Both the position numbers and the translations under genes were made by a program. Positions 24,633 to 33,937 of a DNA stretch of 49,970 nucleotides are shown in pieces; the stretch's first letter is position 1, and each line of letters opens with the position of its first letter. The notes below the pieces were generated by a model. That model ran no database searches and had not been told where the DNA came from. It saw only the letters and a program-made list of their open reading frames with translations. Source of the stretch: Dolichospermum sp. UHCC 0259 (GTDB lineage: Bacteria > Cyanobacteriota > Cyanobacteriia > Cyanobacteriales > Nostocaceae); NCBI RefSeq assembly GCF_009711935.1, contig NZ_VIKX01000265.1, positions 1 through 49,970 on the forward strand. Direction: 5' to 3'.

Positions 24633-26069
24633 ATGTCTGATTTAATTCTATTTTGGCATCGTCGAGATCTACGCATTTCTGATCATACAGGACTAGCTGC
24701 GGCTAGAGAAAAAAGTGCGAAGATTGTAGGTGTATTTTGTCTAGATCCCCAAATTCTCGAAAGTGATAATATTGCCCCCGTTAGGGTAAAGTATATGATT
24801 GGCTGTTTGCAATCTCTTCAGGAAAGATATCAGCAAGCAGGTAGTCAATTATTAATTTTACAAAATGATCCGGTGATTGCAATTCCCAAATTAGCAACAG
24901 CATTAAAAGCAAAAGCCGTATTTTGGAATTGGGATGTTGAACCCTATTCCCAAACACGAGATTTAGCAGTAATTGAAGCTTTGAAAAATCAAGGAATTGA
25001 ATTTCTTAACGACAATTGGGATCAGTTATTACATTCACCAACGGAAATTTTTAGTGGTGCGAAAACTCCCTATACTGTTTATACTCCTTTCTGGAAAAAT
25101 TGGATTACTAAACCTAAAGCTAAACCAGTTAAAACTTTAGCAAATCTGGAAAATTTAACAGCAGAAGAACAAGAAATTTCTCAACTCACAGGAACTATTA
25201 ATTTACCTTCTGCCGCAGATTTAGGTTTTATTTGGGATGCAGAATTAATAATTTCTCCAGGAGAATTAGCAGCACAAGAAAAATTAGATAATTTTGCTAA
25301 ATCTGCTATTAATGAATATCAAGAACAGCGGAATTTCCCCGCAATTGATGGTACATCTCAATTAAGTGCTGCTTTGAAATTTGGTGTTATTGGCATTAGA
25401 AATATTTGGCAAGCTACAATAGAAGCCTTAGCAAATAGTAACAGTGAAGAAGTAAATGCCAGTATCCAAACATGGCAAAAGGAATTAGCATGGCGGGAAT
25501 TTTATCAACACGCTATGTACCATTTTCCAGAACTAGCTAAGGGTGCATATAGAGACACTTTTAAAACATTCCCTTGGCAAAATAACGAAAAGTATTTTCA
25601 AGCTTGGTGTGAAGGGAAAACAGGTTATCCTATAGTAGATGCCGCCATGCGGCAATTAAATGAAACCGGCTGGATGCACAACAGATGTAGAATGATTGTT
25701 GCCAGTTTTTTGACTAAAGATTTAATTATTAATCCCCAATGGGGAGAAAAATATTTTATGCAGAAACTCATTGATGGTGATTTATCTGCTAATAATGGAG
25801 GCTGGCAATGGAGTGCTTCTAGTGGTATGGACCCTCAACCATTACGGATTTTTAACCCTGCCAGTCAAACCCAAAAATTTGATGCCGAAGCGGAATATAT
25901 TCGTCAGTGGATACCTGAATTGCGTTATGTATCTCCAGAATATTTGGTAACTGGGAAAATTCCCCCGTTAGATTACTACGGAACAAATTACCCCCAGCCA
26001 ATTGTTGATCATAAACGACAGCAAGCTTTGTTTAAGCAATTATATCAACAACAAAAGACTATTGGTTAA
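24633..26069 (+). CDS. phr: Deoxyribodipyrimidine photolyase
   Basis: A 478-residue light-driven repair enzyme that splits cyclobutane pyrimidine dimers. N-terminal antenna-binding Rossmann domain ([18 protein letters not shown]) and C-terminal FAD domain with [48 protein letters not shown] and [17 protein letters not shown]. The sequence fits the 8-HDF-type CPD photolyases of cyanobacteria rather than CRY-DASH, judged by the compact linker. ATG start. Confidence 0.95.
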   Translation: MSDLILFWHRRDLRISDHTGLAAAREKSAKIVGVFCLDPQILESDNIAPVRVKYMIGCLQSLQERYQQAGSQLLILQNDPVIAIPKLATALKAKAVFWNWDVEPYSQTRDLAVIEALKNQGIEFLNDNWDQLLHSPTEIFSGAKTPYTVYTPFWKNWITKPKAKPVKTLANLENLTAEEQEISQLTGTINLPSAADLGFIWDAELIISPGELAAQEKLDNFAKSAINEYQEQRNFPAIDGTSQLSAALKFGVIGIRNIWQATIEALANSNSEEVNASIQTWQKELAWREFYQHAMYHFPELAKGAYRDTFKTFPWQNNEKYFQAWCEGKTGYPIVDAAMRQLNETGWMHNRCRMIVASFLTKDLIINPQWGEKYFMQKLIDGDLSANNGGWQWSASSGMDPQPLRIFNPASQTQKFDAEAEYIRQWIPELRYVSPEYLVTGKIPPLDYYGTNYPQPIVDHKRQQALFKQLYQQQKTIG

Positions 26070-26307
26070 AATTAACAAATCCTCAATACTAAAATAATCA
26101 GTCTATTGAATTGGATTTTCTGGACGTAGAGACATTAAGTTTTGCAGATTTGTGAATTATTTGTTAATTAAACTTCAAATTTGTTTACAAAATCGTCTGA
26201 AACGGCTTTAATAACTCTATTTTTTTGTTTGTAACAGTTAATTGATATTTGTTGTCAAAATCATTGTTTTAGTTAGACTCTAAGAATACAACAAAGCAAT
26301 TATTCTT

Positions 26308-26793
26308 ATGAACGTTATTTCTAACCTCGATTTGAAAAGGTCAACTTGGCAAACAGCTATTCTGTTGACTTTGGGCTTTTGGTTGAGTGCTAGTCTGGTT
26401 TTAGATTGGGTAATTATGCCTAGTCTTGCCGTTGCTGGGATGATGAATGAAGCAAATTTTTCTACAGTCGGTTATGTGGTTTTTGGGAATTTTAATCGTT
26501 TAGAATTATTGTCTGCTGCTGTGGTTTTAACTGCTGTGTTAGCTATTAGCAAAACTCAATCTAATTGGCGTTTGGGTAGCATTGCTTTATCTGGACTTCT
26601 GTTAATAATCGTATTTCTAGATACTTATTTCTTAACTCCCCAAATGTGCGCTATGGCGGCTAATTTTAGCTTACTCCCTCGTGATGCAATGCCACCAACA
26701 ATGAATTTATTGCACAGCGGTTATTTTCTGTTGGAAGTCTTAAAGGTGGTTGGAGGAGGTGTGCTTTTAAATTGGTGTTGGCGGGAAGCTTAA
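26308..26793 (+). CDS. Four-helix membrane protein (DUF4149-like)
   Basis: A 161-residue protein with four membrane helices (about 17-35, 65-85, 92-110, 135-155). The pattern of an N-terminal helix followed by MPSLAVAGMM and a conserved FGNFNRLELL resembles the DUF4149/TMEM205-like group, but I cannot be certain. ATG start. It converges with the UPF0016 pair, 24 bases away. Confidence 0.7.
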   Translation: MNVISNLDLKRSTWQTAILLTLGFWLSASLVLDWVIMPSLAVAGMMNEANFSTVGYVVFGNFNRLELLSAAVVLTAVLAISKTQSNWRLGSIALSGLLLIIVFLDTYFLTPQMCAMAANFSLLPRDAMPPTMNLLHSGYFLLEVLKVVGGGVLLNWCWREA

Positions 26794-26817
26794 AGTCAGA
26801 GTTTTTTGCTTTTTGAA

Positions 26818-27099
26818 TTATTCCTCGTCACTTTTGGGTAATAATAGACGGATGGCGAGGATGGCAAAACCGACGGCAGCGATCGCTTTTAAAATGCGTG
26901 TAGGTAAAAATTGGGACACTGCACCACCAGCTAATGCGCCCAGGAGACTTGTCAATACTAAAGCGCCTGCTGTACCAAAAAATATCGCTTTTCGAGATTG
27001 TCCTTGTCCAGAAAGTGCGATCGCTGCTAACTGACTTTTATCACCCAATTCTGATAAAAATACCGTGACAAAGCTTAGTCCTAAAAGATGCCAGTTCAT
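26818..27099 (-). CDS. UPF0016 half-protein (manganese exporter type), unit 2
   Basis: A 93-residue protein with three membrane helices and one copy of the family motif ELGDKSQ. Full-size GDT1/TMEM165/Mnx proteins carry two such halves. Here each half is a separate gene, so the working transporter is probably a heterodimer with the neighbour. Cyanobacterial members export Mn2+ from the cytosol or load it into the thylakoid lumen. ATG start at 27099, 29 bases after the first half-gene. Confidence 0.9.
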   Translation of the reverse strand: MNWHLLGLSFVTVFLSELGDKSQLAAIALSGQGQSRKAIFFGTAGALVLTSLLGALAGGAVSQFLPTRILKAIAAVGFAILAIRLLLPKSDEE

Positions 27100-27128
27100 A
27101 ATTCCCTAATTCACAATATTTACAACTA

Positions 27129-27506
27129 TTAACCCTGGATCACATCCCACACCAACATAACGGAAATTAACAGCAACATCACCCCGGCTGATTTCTCGAC
27201 GGTTTTCGGGCTGAGTTTTGTGGATATCCAGCCACCTAATAATACTCCCAGTAGGCTAGTAGTTATTAATGCTACCGCTGAACCCAGAAAAACCACCCAA
27301 GGAGCATGAGATTCTGCACTCATTAACAAAGTGGAAAGTTGGGTTTTATCACCAATTTCTGCGAGAAAGATAGTAATAAAGGTTGTCCCAAAGACCATAA
27401 ATGCGGATTCTTTTGGTTGAGGATGATCTTTAACTATAGTTTGATGTAGCTGGCTTTCAGTTTCTGATAAGTGGGAAATGCTGGCAGGTGGAGTATCAAG
27501 TTTCAC
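27129..27506 (-). CDS. UPF0016 half-protein (manganese exporter type), unit 1
   Basis: A 125-residue protein: a polar N-terminus of about 35 residues, then three helices with the motif EIGDKTQ. This is the partner half of the downstream gene. The GTG start at 27506 gives the longer form. An internal ATG (residue 37, MVFGTTFITIF) would give a minimal half like its neighbour. I saw no yybP-ykoY-type manganese riboswitch in the 250 bases upstream. Confidence 0.88.
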   Translation of the reverse strand: MKLDTPPASISHLSETESQLHQTIVKDHPQPKESAFMVFGTTFITIFLAEIGDKTQLSTLLMSAESHAPWVVFLGSAVALITTSLLGVLLGGWISTKLSPKTVEKSAGVMLLLISVMLVWDVIQG

Positions 27507-27790
27507 AGGCGCTATTTTTGTCTCTAACTTGTTTTCATATTCTTTTCATTTTCTCATATTGTTGTCATAAATTGCAACTGGACTGAATTAAAATGTGAGA
27601 TTGAGTAAAAATAAAAACAGCTATAAACAAGTATAAACAAAGTACAAGTTAACTACTTACTCGTAGATAAATAGCTAATTACGGCTGTAAGTAGATCGCT
27701 ACTGACTTAGATAGAAAAAATTTTTAAGTTGTAGAATGTGATTTGGTATGACCAGATTTGCTTGTCCCAATATCCAAAGTTATAATAAGT

Positions 27791-29797
27791 ATGAATATAT
27801 TACCTATTAATCTTGATGATTTAATCCACGCTCGCTCAGTCGAGTCTGTGAGGATAGAATTTAAAAAAAGTTGGTCAGAGGAGATTAAACAAATATTGCT
27901 TCGGAGTATTTGTGCCTTCGCTAATGATTTTTTTAATTTAAATGGTGGATATATCATTATTGGCATCGAAGATAAAAACGCTCAACCTATTCTTCCTCCT
28001 CATGGACTAGATGGACAAAATTTAGACGCAATTCAGAAATGGATTCGTGGTAACTGCAAGCGAATTGTCCCAGAATATCAGCCAGTAATCTCTCCTGAAA
28101 TTTATCAAGATAAACAGATATTAGTAATTTGGGTTCCGGCTGGAGATGTTCGTCCATATCAAGCGCCGAAAATCGTGATTGATAAAAAAGATATGAGAAC
28201 CTTGAGTGATGATGATAAGGGTAACTACTATTACGTTCGCCAAGTAAGCGAAACTATTGAAGCTAAAGGCGAAATATTGACTCAATTAATGCAAATGGCT
28301 GCAAAAGTTCCATTTGATGATCGTCGGAATTTAGCTGTGTCTATTGATGTAATTTCTCCAACCCTGGTCAGAAATTTTTTGTCAGATATCAAGAGTGAAT
28401 TAGTTTCACCTAGTCATGTAATTCCCGAATTGGATTTATATCGAAATCTGCGAATTACTGCACCAATTAATAGTCATGAAGTACCAAGAAATGTTGCTTT
28501 ATTATTCTTTATTGATAATCCAGAGCAATATTTTCGTGGTGCAAGAATTGAAATTGTGCAATTTGGTGATGATACCGGAGGCAATTTAATAGAAGAAAAA
28601 ATATTTCGAGGACCATTACATCATCAACTTCGTCAAGCTTTGGATTATTTGAATAACTTCAGCACAAGGATGGTTCGTAAAGTTCCAAATCAAGCTACTG
28701 CTCATAGAACTGTCGCTTTTCCTTATGAAGCTATGGAAGAAGCTTTAGTGAATGCAGTTTACCATCGCAGCTATGAAGGCGTTCCAGAACCAGTTAAAGT
28801 ATATCTTTACCCTGATCGTTTGGAGATTATTAGCTATCCTGGACCAGTGCAAGGTATTGAAATGAGACATTTTCAACCAGGGGTAATGATTCCTCCTGTT
28901 CCTTATCGAAATCGGAGAATTGGAGAGTTTTTAAAGGATTTACATTTGGCAGAAGCTAGAGGCACAGGTATTCCGAAAATTCGCCGCAAGATGACAGAAA
29001 ATGGTTCACCAGATCCAATCTTTGATTTTGATGAAACACGAACTTACTTCCGCGTAATATTACCCGCACATCCACAATATATTGTTATTCATGCACTGAG
29101 AGAAAGTTCTCATTTATGGGCTGTAGGTGAACGACAAAGAGCTATATTAAATTTAGAATCATCCCTGAGTCAAGTTCCCAAATCAGGAGCATTAATCGCT
29201 CAAATTATTGAATATAAAACATCATCGGGAGATTTTATTGCCGCTGAGAAATTATTTAGGGATATTGAATCTGACTTGACTATTATGGATCGCCATTTGC
29301 CTTACACTGCTATAGCAAAAATTCTTTTAGATCAAAGAAAATTTAATGAAGCTTCAGTAATTTTAGAACAAGCTCCTTTACCCATACAAGTTAGTGATAC
29401 AGTAGAGTTGGCAATTTTATATAAACGTGCCAAGCGTTTTCAGGAAGCTCATAGAATTTTTGCCGATAATTATGAATTTATCAAGGATGATCCTAAGTCT
29501 CTTCAGGAGTATGCCCAAACTAAAATTAATCTCTCTAAAATTAATAGAGATATGCACACAAAAAGACGATTAAATCGGGAAGCTGTAGAATTACTTCGTC
29601 GTGCAATTCAATTATCTGATGATAAAGTCAGAAATGCTTGGTGTTGGTTTGATTTGGCAAAAACATTAAATTCATTACGCACATCTGAAACTGAGATTCT
29701 TCAAGCTTATAGCAAAGCGATGGAACTATTGCCTGATGAACCTCGTTTTCGAGAATCCTATGAAGCACGCAGACGGAAAAAGGATGATGGCTGTTAG
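27791..29797 (+). CDS. Schlafen AlbA_2 / HATPase_c_4 protein with TPR-like tail, A
   Basis: A 668-residue soluble protein. Residues 1-140 are the Schlafen AlbA_2 domain: SVRIEFKKSW, SICAFANDFFNLNGGYIIIGIED. Residues about 240-430 are the HATPase_c_4-like part: EEALVNAVYHRSYEG and GTGIPKIRRKM. The last 240 residues are helical with TPR-like periodicity (FNEASVILEQAP, FQEAHRIFADNYE). AlbA_2 proteins act in nucleic-acid-linked regulation or defence, and the function here is unknown. A second copy with the same plan lies at 47931-49886. The ATG at 27791 is preferred over TTG 27758 because the domain begins directly after it. Confidence 0.85.
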   Translation: MNILPINLDDLIHARSVESVRIEFKKSWSEEIKQILLRSICAFANDFFNLNGGYIIIGIEDKNAQPILPPHGLDGQNLDAIQKWIRGNCKRIVPEYQPVISPEIYQDKQILVIWVPAGDVRPYQAPKIVIDKKDMRTLSDDDKGNYYYVRQVSETIEAKGEILTQLMQMAAKVPFDDRRNLAVSIDVISPTLVRNFLSDIKSELVSPSHVIPELDLYRNLRITAPINSHEVPRNVALLFFIDNPEQYFRGARIEIVQFGDDTGGNLIEEKIFRGPLHHQLRQALDYLNNFSTRMVRKVPNQATAHRTVAFPYEAMEEALVNAVYHRSYEGVPEPVKVYLYPDRLEIISYPGPVQGIEMRHFQPGVMIPPVPYRNRRIGEFLKDLHLAEARGTGIPKIRRKMTENGSPDPIFDFDETRTYFRVILPAHPQYIVIHALRESSHLWAVGERQRAILNLESSLSQVPKSGALIAQIIEYKTSSGDFIAAEKLFRDIESDLTIMDRHLPYTAIAKILLDQRKFNEASVILEQAPLPIQVSDTVELAILYKRAKRFQEAHRIFADNYEFIKDDPKSLQEYAQTKINLSKINRDMHTKRRLNREAVELLRRAIQLSDDKVRNAWCWFDLAKTLNSLRTSETEILQAYSKAMELLPDEPRFRESYEARRRKKDDGC

Positions 29798-29828
29798 TTT
29801 CTTCCAGTCATAAATTATTATGGAATCA

Positions 29829-30179
29829 TCAAAAACCGACAGCTTGATCAAAACGGATTTGTTCTAAACTGCGATCGCCATACACCCCTTCAATTTGCTG
29901 ACGACAACAAGCGATCGCAAAATCGTTGACATCCTCCGCTTCAATTCCATACATCTCTTCAAAAGTCTCTGCTTCCACCCGACAGAACCGGGGACGGGTA
30001 GAATAGATTTTACACTCCCGCGTACCATGATCATAATTTACGCACCATCCCCCTTCACCTACCATACTGAGATAAAGTTCTAAATCCGGTGGTGAAAGAT
30101 ACTCTTCTAAGTCTGGACGATCTGCTGGTGTTAGGTTACAGCAAGCGCCACACTGAGATATACATTGCCAAGTAGCCAT
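29829..30179 (-). CDS. YkgJ-family cysteine-cluster protein
   Basis: A 116-residue protein with the CxxCxxCC-type cluster CISQCGACC near the N-terminus and a second set (WCVNY, ECKIYSTRPRFCR, ACCRQQ). It probably binds Zn or an Fe-S cluster. Function unknown. ATG start. It is convergent with the AlbA_2 gene and divergent from psb30. Confidence 0.9.
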   Translation of the reverse strand: MATWQCISQCGACCNLTPADRPDLEEYLSPPDLELYLSMVGEGGWCVNYDHGTRECKIYSTRPRFCRVEAETFEEMYGIEAEDVNDFAIACCRQQIEGVYGDRSLEQIRFDQAVGF

Positions 30180-30344
30180 ATTTTTAACCTTCTAGTATTC
30201 CTGTTATTCTACTTTTCTATGACTTTTTCTATAATTTTGTGAACTAAATTAAATTTTAGATCCCCTAAACAGATATGATGAGTTGCGGGTTTTGCGATTG
30301 AATTATTAAATCTTTTTAAACCATTAAAATCACTGGGAGGAAAA

Positions 30345-30464
30345 ATGGACATTTTAGCTAACATCAATTGGGAAGTCGTCTTGCAATTAACTTGCGTGGG
30401 ACTAATCGTGGTTTCCGGGCCTATAGTAATCTTCCTTCTAGCATTTCGCAACGGCAACCTGTAA
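30345..30464 (+). CDS. psb30: Photosystem II protein Psb30 (Ycf12)
   Basis: A 39-residue single-helix thylakoid protein: soluble N-terminal NINWEVVLQLT, helix VGLIVVSGPIVIFLLAFR, then GNL. The C-terminal GPIVIFLLAFRNGNL is the hallmark of Psb30. It is a peripheral subunit near cytochrome b559 that stabilises PSII. ATG with GGGAGG nine bases upstream. It is shorter than the limits usually used for ORF calling and easily missed. Confidence 0.92.
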   Translation: MDILANINWEVVLQLTCVGLIVVSGPIVIFLLAFRNGNL

Positions 30465-30532
30465 ATTGGGTAATTGGTAATTGGTAATTGGTAATTGATA
30501 ATGCTTTGTCTAATCACCAATTACCCGTTGAA
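30465..30532. repeat. STRR: GGTAATT heptamers
   Basis: About five GGTAATT units followed, after a 20-base break, by an inverted CACCAATTACC arm, so the region can form a loose hairpin after psb30 and before the recJ stop. Confidence 0.8.
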
Positions 30533-30576
30533 GATAATAAAATCTTGAATGACCCGTTTAAAAGAGTTTGTAATTT

Positions 30577-32622
30577 TTAAGTTATCGCAGAGGCAGACAA
30601 AGCCTGAATTGCAGTTTGAATAATTCCCTCATAGACAGGTTGAGATAAATTTACCTGTTCTGCATTGTCACGGTTGAAACCTAACAGACCAAATTTATCC
30701 TCTGGCCGCATGACTAAAACCTTACCTTCAGAATTTTTAACTCTTAATTCCCGACTCATACCATTTTCATAGATTCCACAGGTATATTGACGCTGTTTAT
30801 ATTCAAAACTAGCGCGTGATTGATTTGATGAATTAGTGAAAAGTTCAAGAACGTGATTTGGGAGTTTTGCACCGATTAACTCCATTTCAATGGTAGTTTT
30901 GCCATTAAAGTTATTTTCTCGTAGTTTGTAAGCAATATCCAATCTTGATGGTAAGGGGAAATAGTCACCCCAACGCCATGCTATACCTTTAATTTCTTGA
31001 CGCTGATTGTCTATAGTTTGGGATACAGTTAATTTAATGTGACCTTTACCAACTATTTTCTGTTCAATCACTTGAACATTAGGAGTCCAAAAAATTGGAT
31101 CTGAGTTATCAATACCGCAAGGGTGGAGAATATTTAACTGTTGGAAAAGATCCTGATTAATTTCGTGAATATTAACTTGAGTATCTATTTTCAAAAGCGG
31201 TTTCAGGTGTTGAGGTTCTAAACACTGATTTGCAAATGCGGATAACCGCAACCGAAATTCTGGTAAATTCTCTGCTGGTAAAGAAAATCCTCCCGCTGCT
31301 TTGTGTCCTCCAAATTTACCTAATAAATCTCGACAAATATCTAAAGCTGCAAATACATGAAATTCAGGAATTCCCCGCGCTGAACCCCGAATTATGCTTT
31401 CATTTTCGTAAGTTCCAATAAAGACAGGAACACCATAACGTTCTAGTAAGCGAGAAGCCACAATCCCAATAACACCATGATGCCAATTATCTTTAATAAC
31501 AACTAATACCCGGTCTTTTTGTAAAGAGGTTACATATAAATTTTCAACAATAGCAATAGCTTCTTTTTCAATTTCTTCGCACATTTGTTGACGTTGAGTA
31601 TTAGTTTGTTCACACTGGATAGCTTTGGCTAGTGCAATACTAAAATCATCGGTTGTGAGTAAATCAATCACAATTTGGGGATCACCAATTCTGCCGATAG
31701 CATTAATTCTTGGTCCTAATCGAAAACCAATATCTTCAGGTTTTAAAGATGGGGGATTTTGTTTTTTTTCTCCTTCGCTGGCTTGAACTCCGGCAATTTG
31801 AATTAATGCTTGTATTCCTGGTAATGTAGATTTTGGTAATATATTTAAACCTCTTTTTACCCAGCGACGATTCACACCAGTTAAAGGGGCTAAATCGGCA
31901 ATAGTTCCTAATGTAAATAGGGCTAAAAGTGGCTGTACTAAACCTTTGATTTCTCCTAATTGTTGGGCTAAACAAACAGCTAAAATATAAGCCACACCCA
32001 CACCAGCCACACCTCGATAAGGGGAAGATTCAGCGATTAGTTTCGGGTTAAGAATTGCGTTAGCTGGGGGTAATATTTGGGGAATATCATGATGGTCTGT
32101 GATAATAACTTGTAAACCCAATTCTCTAGCTTTGGTAATTGGTTCAACGGCAGAAATTCCATTATCTACGGTGAGAATTAGTTTAACACCTTCATCATGA
32201 AATTCTTGGACAATGCGGTTATTAATGCCATAACCATCGTGCATTCGACTGGGGATAGCATAATCAACATCAGCACCTAACGCGCGGAGACTGCGGAGTA
32301 GTAATGCAGTGCTAGTCATGCCATCTGCATCATAGTCGCCACAGATAGCTATTTTATCTTGATTGGCGATCGCCATTTCCAATAATTCCACACTAGCAGC
32401 TAAATCAGGAAATTCCTCCAAAGGAGAAGGTAAATTCAGAGATTCAGGATCTAAAAATATTTTGGCATCTTCTGGGTTTTTCATCCCCCGATTAATTAAC
32501 AATTGGCTAATAATGGGGGAAATATTCATTAAATTTGCTAATGTTAAACTAGCTTCGGCATTTGTTACTGCAATTTGCCAACGTTGATTAGGTAAGCGTC
32601 TAATTGATTGGTTATTGTTCAT
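30577..32622 (-). CDS. recJ: Single-stranded-DNA-specific exonuclease RecJ
   Basis: A 681-residue DHH/DHHA1 5'-3' exonuclease in recombination and base excision repair. Catalytic motifs: ICGDYDADGMTST, TDHHDIP, DLAPLTGVNR, and the DHHA1 GGHKAAGGFSL. A C-terminal OB-like region follows, within normal RecJ length for cyanobacteria. The ATG at 32622 is preferred over TTG 32628. It is divergent from the secreted protein gene across 346 bases. Confidence 0.95.
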   Translation of the reverse strand: MNNNQSIRRLPNQRWQIAVTNAEASLTLANLMNISPIISQLLINRGMKNPEDAKIFLDPESLNLPSPLEEFPDLAASVELLEMAIANQDKIAICGDYDADGMTSTALLLRSLRALGADVDYAIPSRMHDGYGINNRIVQEFHDEGVKLILTVDNGISAVEPITKARELGLQVIITDHHDIPQILPPANAILNPKLIAESSPYRGVAGVGVAYILAVCLAQQLGEIKGLVQPLLALFTLGTIADLAPLTGVNRRWVKRGLNILPKSTLPGIQALIQIAGVQASEGEKKQNPPSLKPEDIGFRLGPRINAIGRIGDPQIVIDLLTTDDFSIALAKAIQCEQTNTQRQQMCEEIEKEAIAIVENLYVTSLQKDRVLVVIKDNWHHGVIGIVASRLLERYGVPVFIGTYENESIIRGSARGIPEFHVFAALDICRDLLGKFGGHKAAGGFSLPAENLPEFRLRLSAFANQCLEPQHLKPLLKIDTQVNIHEINQDLFQQLNILHPCGIDNSDPIFWTPNVQVIEQKIVGKGHIKLTVSQTIDNQRQEIKGIAWRWGDYFPLPSRLDIAYKLRENNFNGKTTIEMELIGAKLPNHVLELFTNSSNQSRASFEYKQRQYTCGIYENGMSRELRVKNSEGKVLVMRPEDKFGLLGFNRDNAEQVNLSQPVYEGIIQTAIQALSASAIT

Positions 32623-32695
32623 TGCCAATTTCCGTCTTTTTCATTGATCATGGTGCGTTATATCGTCGCTAACACAACCTAAGTATCTTTTTTAA

Positions 32696-32851
32696 AATCA
32701 AATATTATTCCTATATAGAACTCATATTGGATTCTTGAGAAAATTAGGTATTGTAGGGTGCGTCAGACTGCATAAATTCTATCAACAAACAGATTTGTAA
32801 TATCTGACGCACCCTACGTATATTTTCATAAATCAAATATTATTCCTATAT
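32696..32851. repeat. 21-base direct repeats around a hairpin element
   Basis: The same 21 bases occur at 32696-32716 and 32831-32851 in direct orientation, 135 bases apart, enclosing the inverted repeat at 32753-32817. The start is AATCAAATATTATTCC. This accounts for much of the 346-base gap between recJ and the next gene. The remainder (32852-32968) is AT-rich promoter-like DNA. Confidence 0.85.
32753..32817. repeat. Inverted-repeat element, MITE-like, 65 bases
   Basis: Perfect 15-base terminal arms GTAGGGTGCGTCAGA and TCTGACGCACCCTAC at 32753-32767 and 32803-32817, with a 35-base AT-rich centre. It is a widespread kind of element in Nostocales and codes nothing. Confidence 0.88.
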
Positions 32852-32968
32852 TCATAATACATAATTCAGTATTTTTAATGATTTATTAACAATTCTTACT
32901 ACAAAACCGATAGTATCTTCATGTAGAATCTGTTTTGATACAAAACTCCAAATACCAAGTGATTAACC

Positions 32969-33856
32969 ATGAAAAATTGGCAGTACAAATTATTTGTAGG
33001 CTTACTTTGTTGTGCCTTTTTAGTTTTCGGGTGGCAAAATAGAGTATTAGCCGAAGAAATTACTAGCAACAATACTCCAATTCTCAAAGCAGAATTAGCC
33101 CAATTAGAAGTAACTCAAAATGTCTATGACTATCTATTGCAATATCAACCAGAAACTTATAATTTGCTAACAAAAACATTAGCAGATAGTATTGAAGATG
33201 CCAAAGAACCACTAGCAGATGAAGTAGTTAATAATCTTTGGGCTTTATCTGCAAATAATCCCCAAGTAAAATCGAGAGAAAATAATGGCAAAGTAGAATA
33301 TTTGATGTCAACTTGGAAATACACAAGTAACCCAAGTACAGATTGGCCAATAGGTGCAAAGAAATCACTACCTTATCAAACTTGGTTTACAGCAGTACCA
33401 CAAGTTCAAGAATTTTGTCAAAAATATCAACCCATTGATAGCAATATTCCTGATAATGTTGAACTATCATTGCGGTTACAACAGTATTTGGGATTAATCT
33501 TAAATAAATATTCCACCAAAACCCATTTTGTGGAAATGTGGGTAAAAGCGGAAGATTTAACTAGACCATGTATTGATGGAGAAATTAACGATTCTAGTTG
33601 TGATCTTTTACCTTTACCTGTTCCTGATAGTAGTCCTGTAGTCAAGGCAATATACACCAATTCCTACACCAATGCTAAAAAAGAATATTATCCTTGGTCT
33701 GGTTTAGGTTATACCTACGATTGGGGAAATACTCTAAAACCCCATCAAGGACCAAGTGAATTTATTATTAACCCCACTCCAGAAAAACCTGTAGAAGTGG
33801 AAGTTGTTTCTGTGACACCGACGCAACAATATTGTCGGAATCAGATTGTACAGTAA
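32969..33856 (+). CDS. Secreted hypothetical protein
   Basis: A 295-residue protein with an N-terminal signal peptide (hydrophobic 7-22, likely cut after VLA before EEI). The mature part has four Cys (EFCQKY, RPCIDG, SSCDLL, QYCRNQ) that could pair. No family recognised. ATG start. It is followed after 81 bases by the membrane NTPase gene on the same strand. Confidence 0.75.
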   Translation: MKNWQYKLFVGLLCCAFLVFGWQNRVLAEEITSNNTPILKAELAQLEVTQNVYDYLLQYQPETYNLLTKTLADSIEDAKEPLADEVVNNLWALSANNPQVKSRENNGKVEYLMSTWKYTSNPSTDWPIGAKKSLPYQTWFTAVPQVQEFCQKYQPIDSNIPDNVELSLRLQQYLGLILNKYSTKTHFVEMWVKAEDLTRPCIDGEINDSSCDLLPLPVPDSSPVVKAIYTNSYTNAKKEYYPWSGLGYTYDWGNTLKPHQGPSEFIINPTPEKPVEVEVVSVTPTQQYCRNQIVQ

Positions 33857-33937
33857 GATTTTTTGACACCCATAAGGGCAAATTCAGCTTTAATCACTGT
33901 AGAATTGGACTAACTGCCCAATTTTTAAGTATTATTC

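Noticed and set aside
27507-27790. Manganese riboswitch or NtcA box before the UPF0016/AlbA_2 divergent genes
   Set aside because: No yybP-ykoY-like core seen. GTA...TAC pairs present have 9 or 10 bases between them, not 8.
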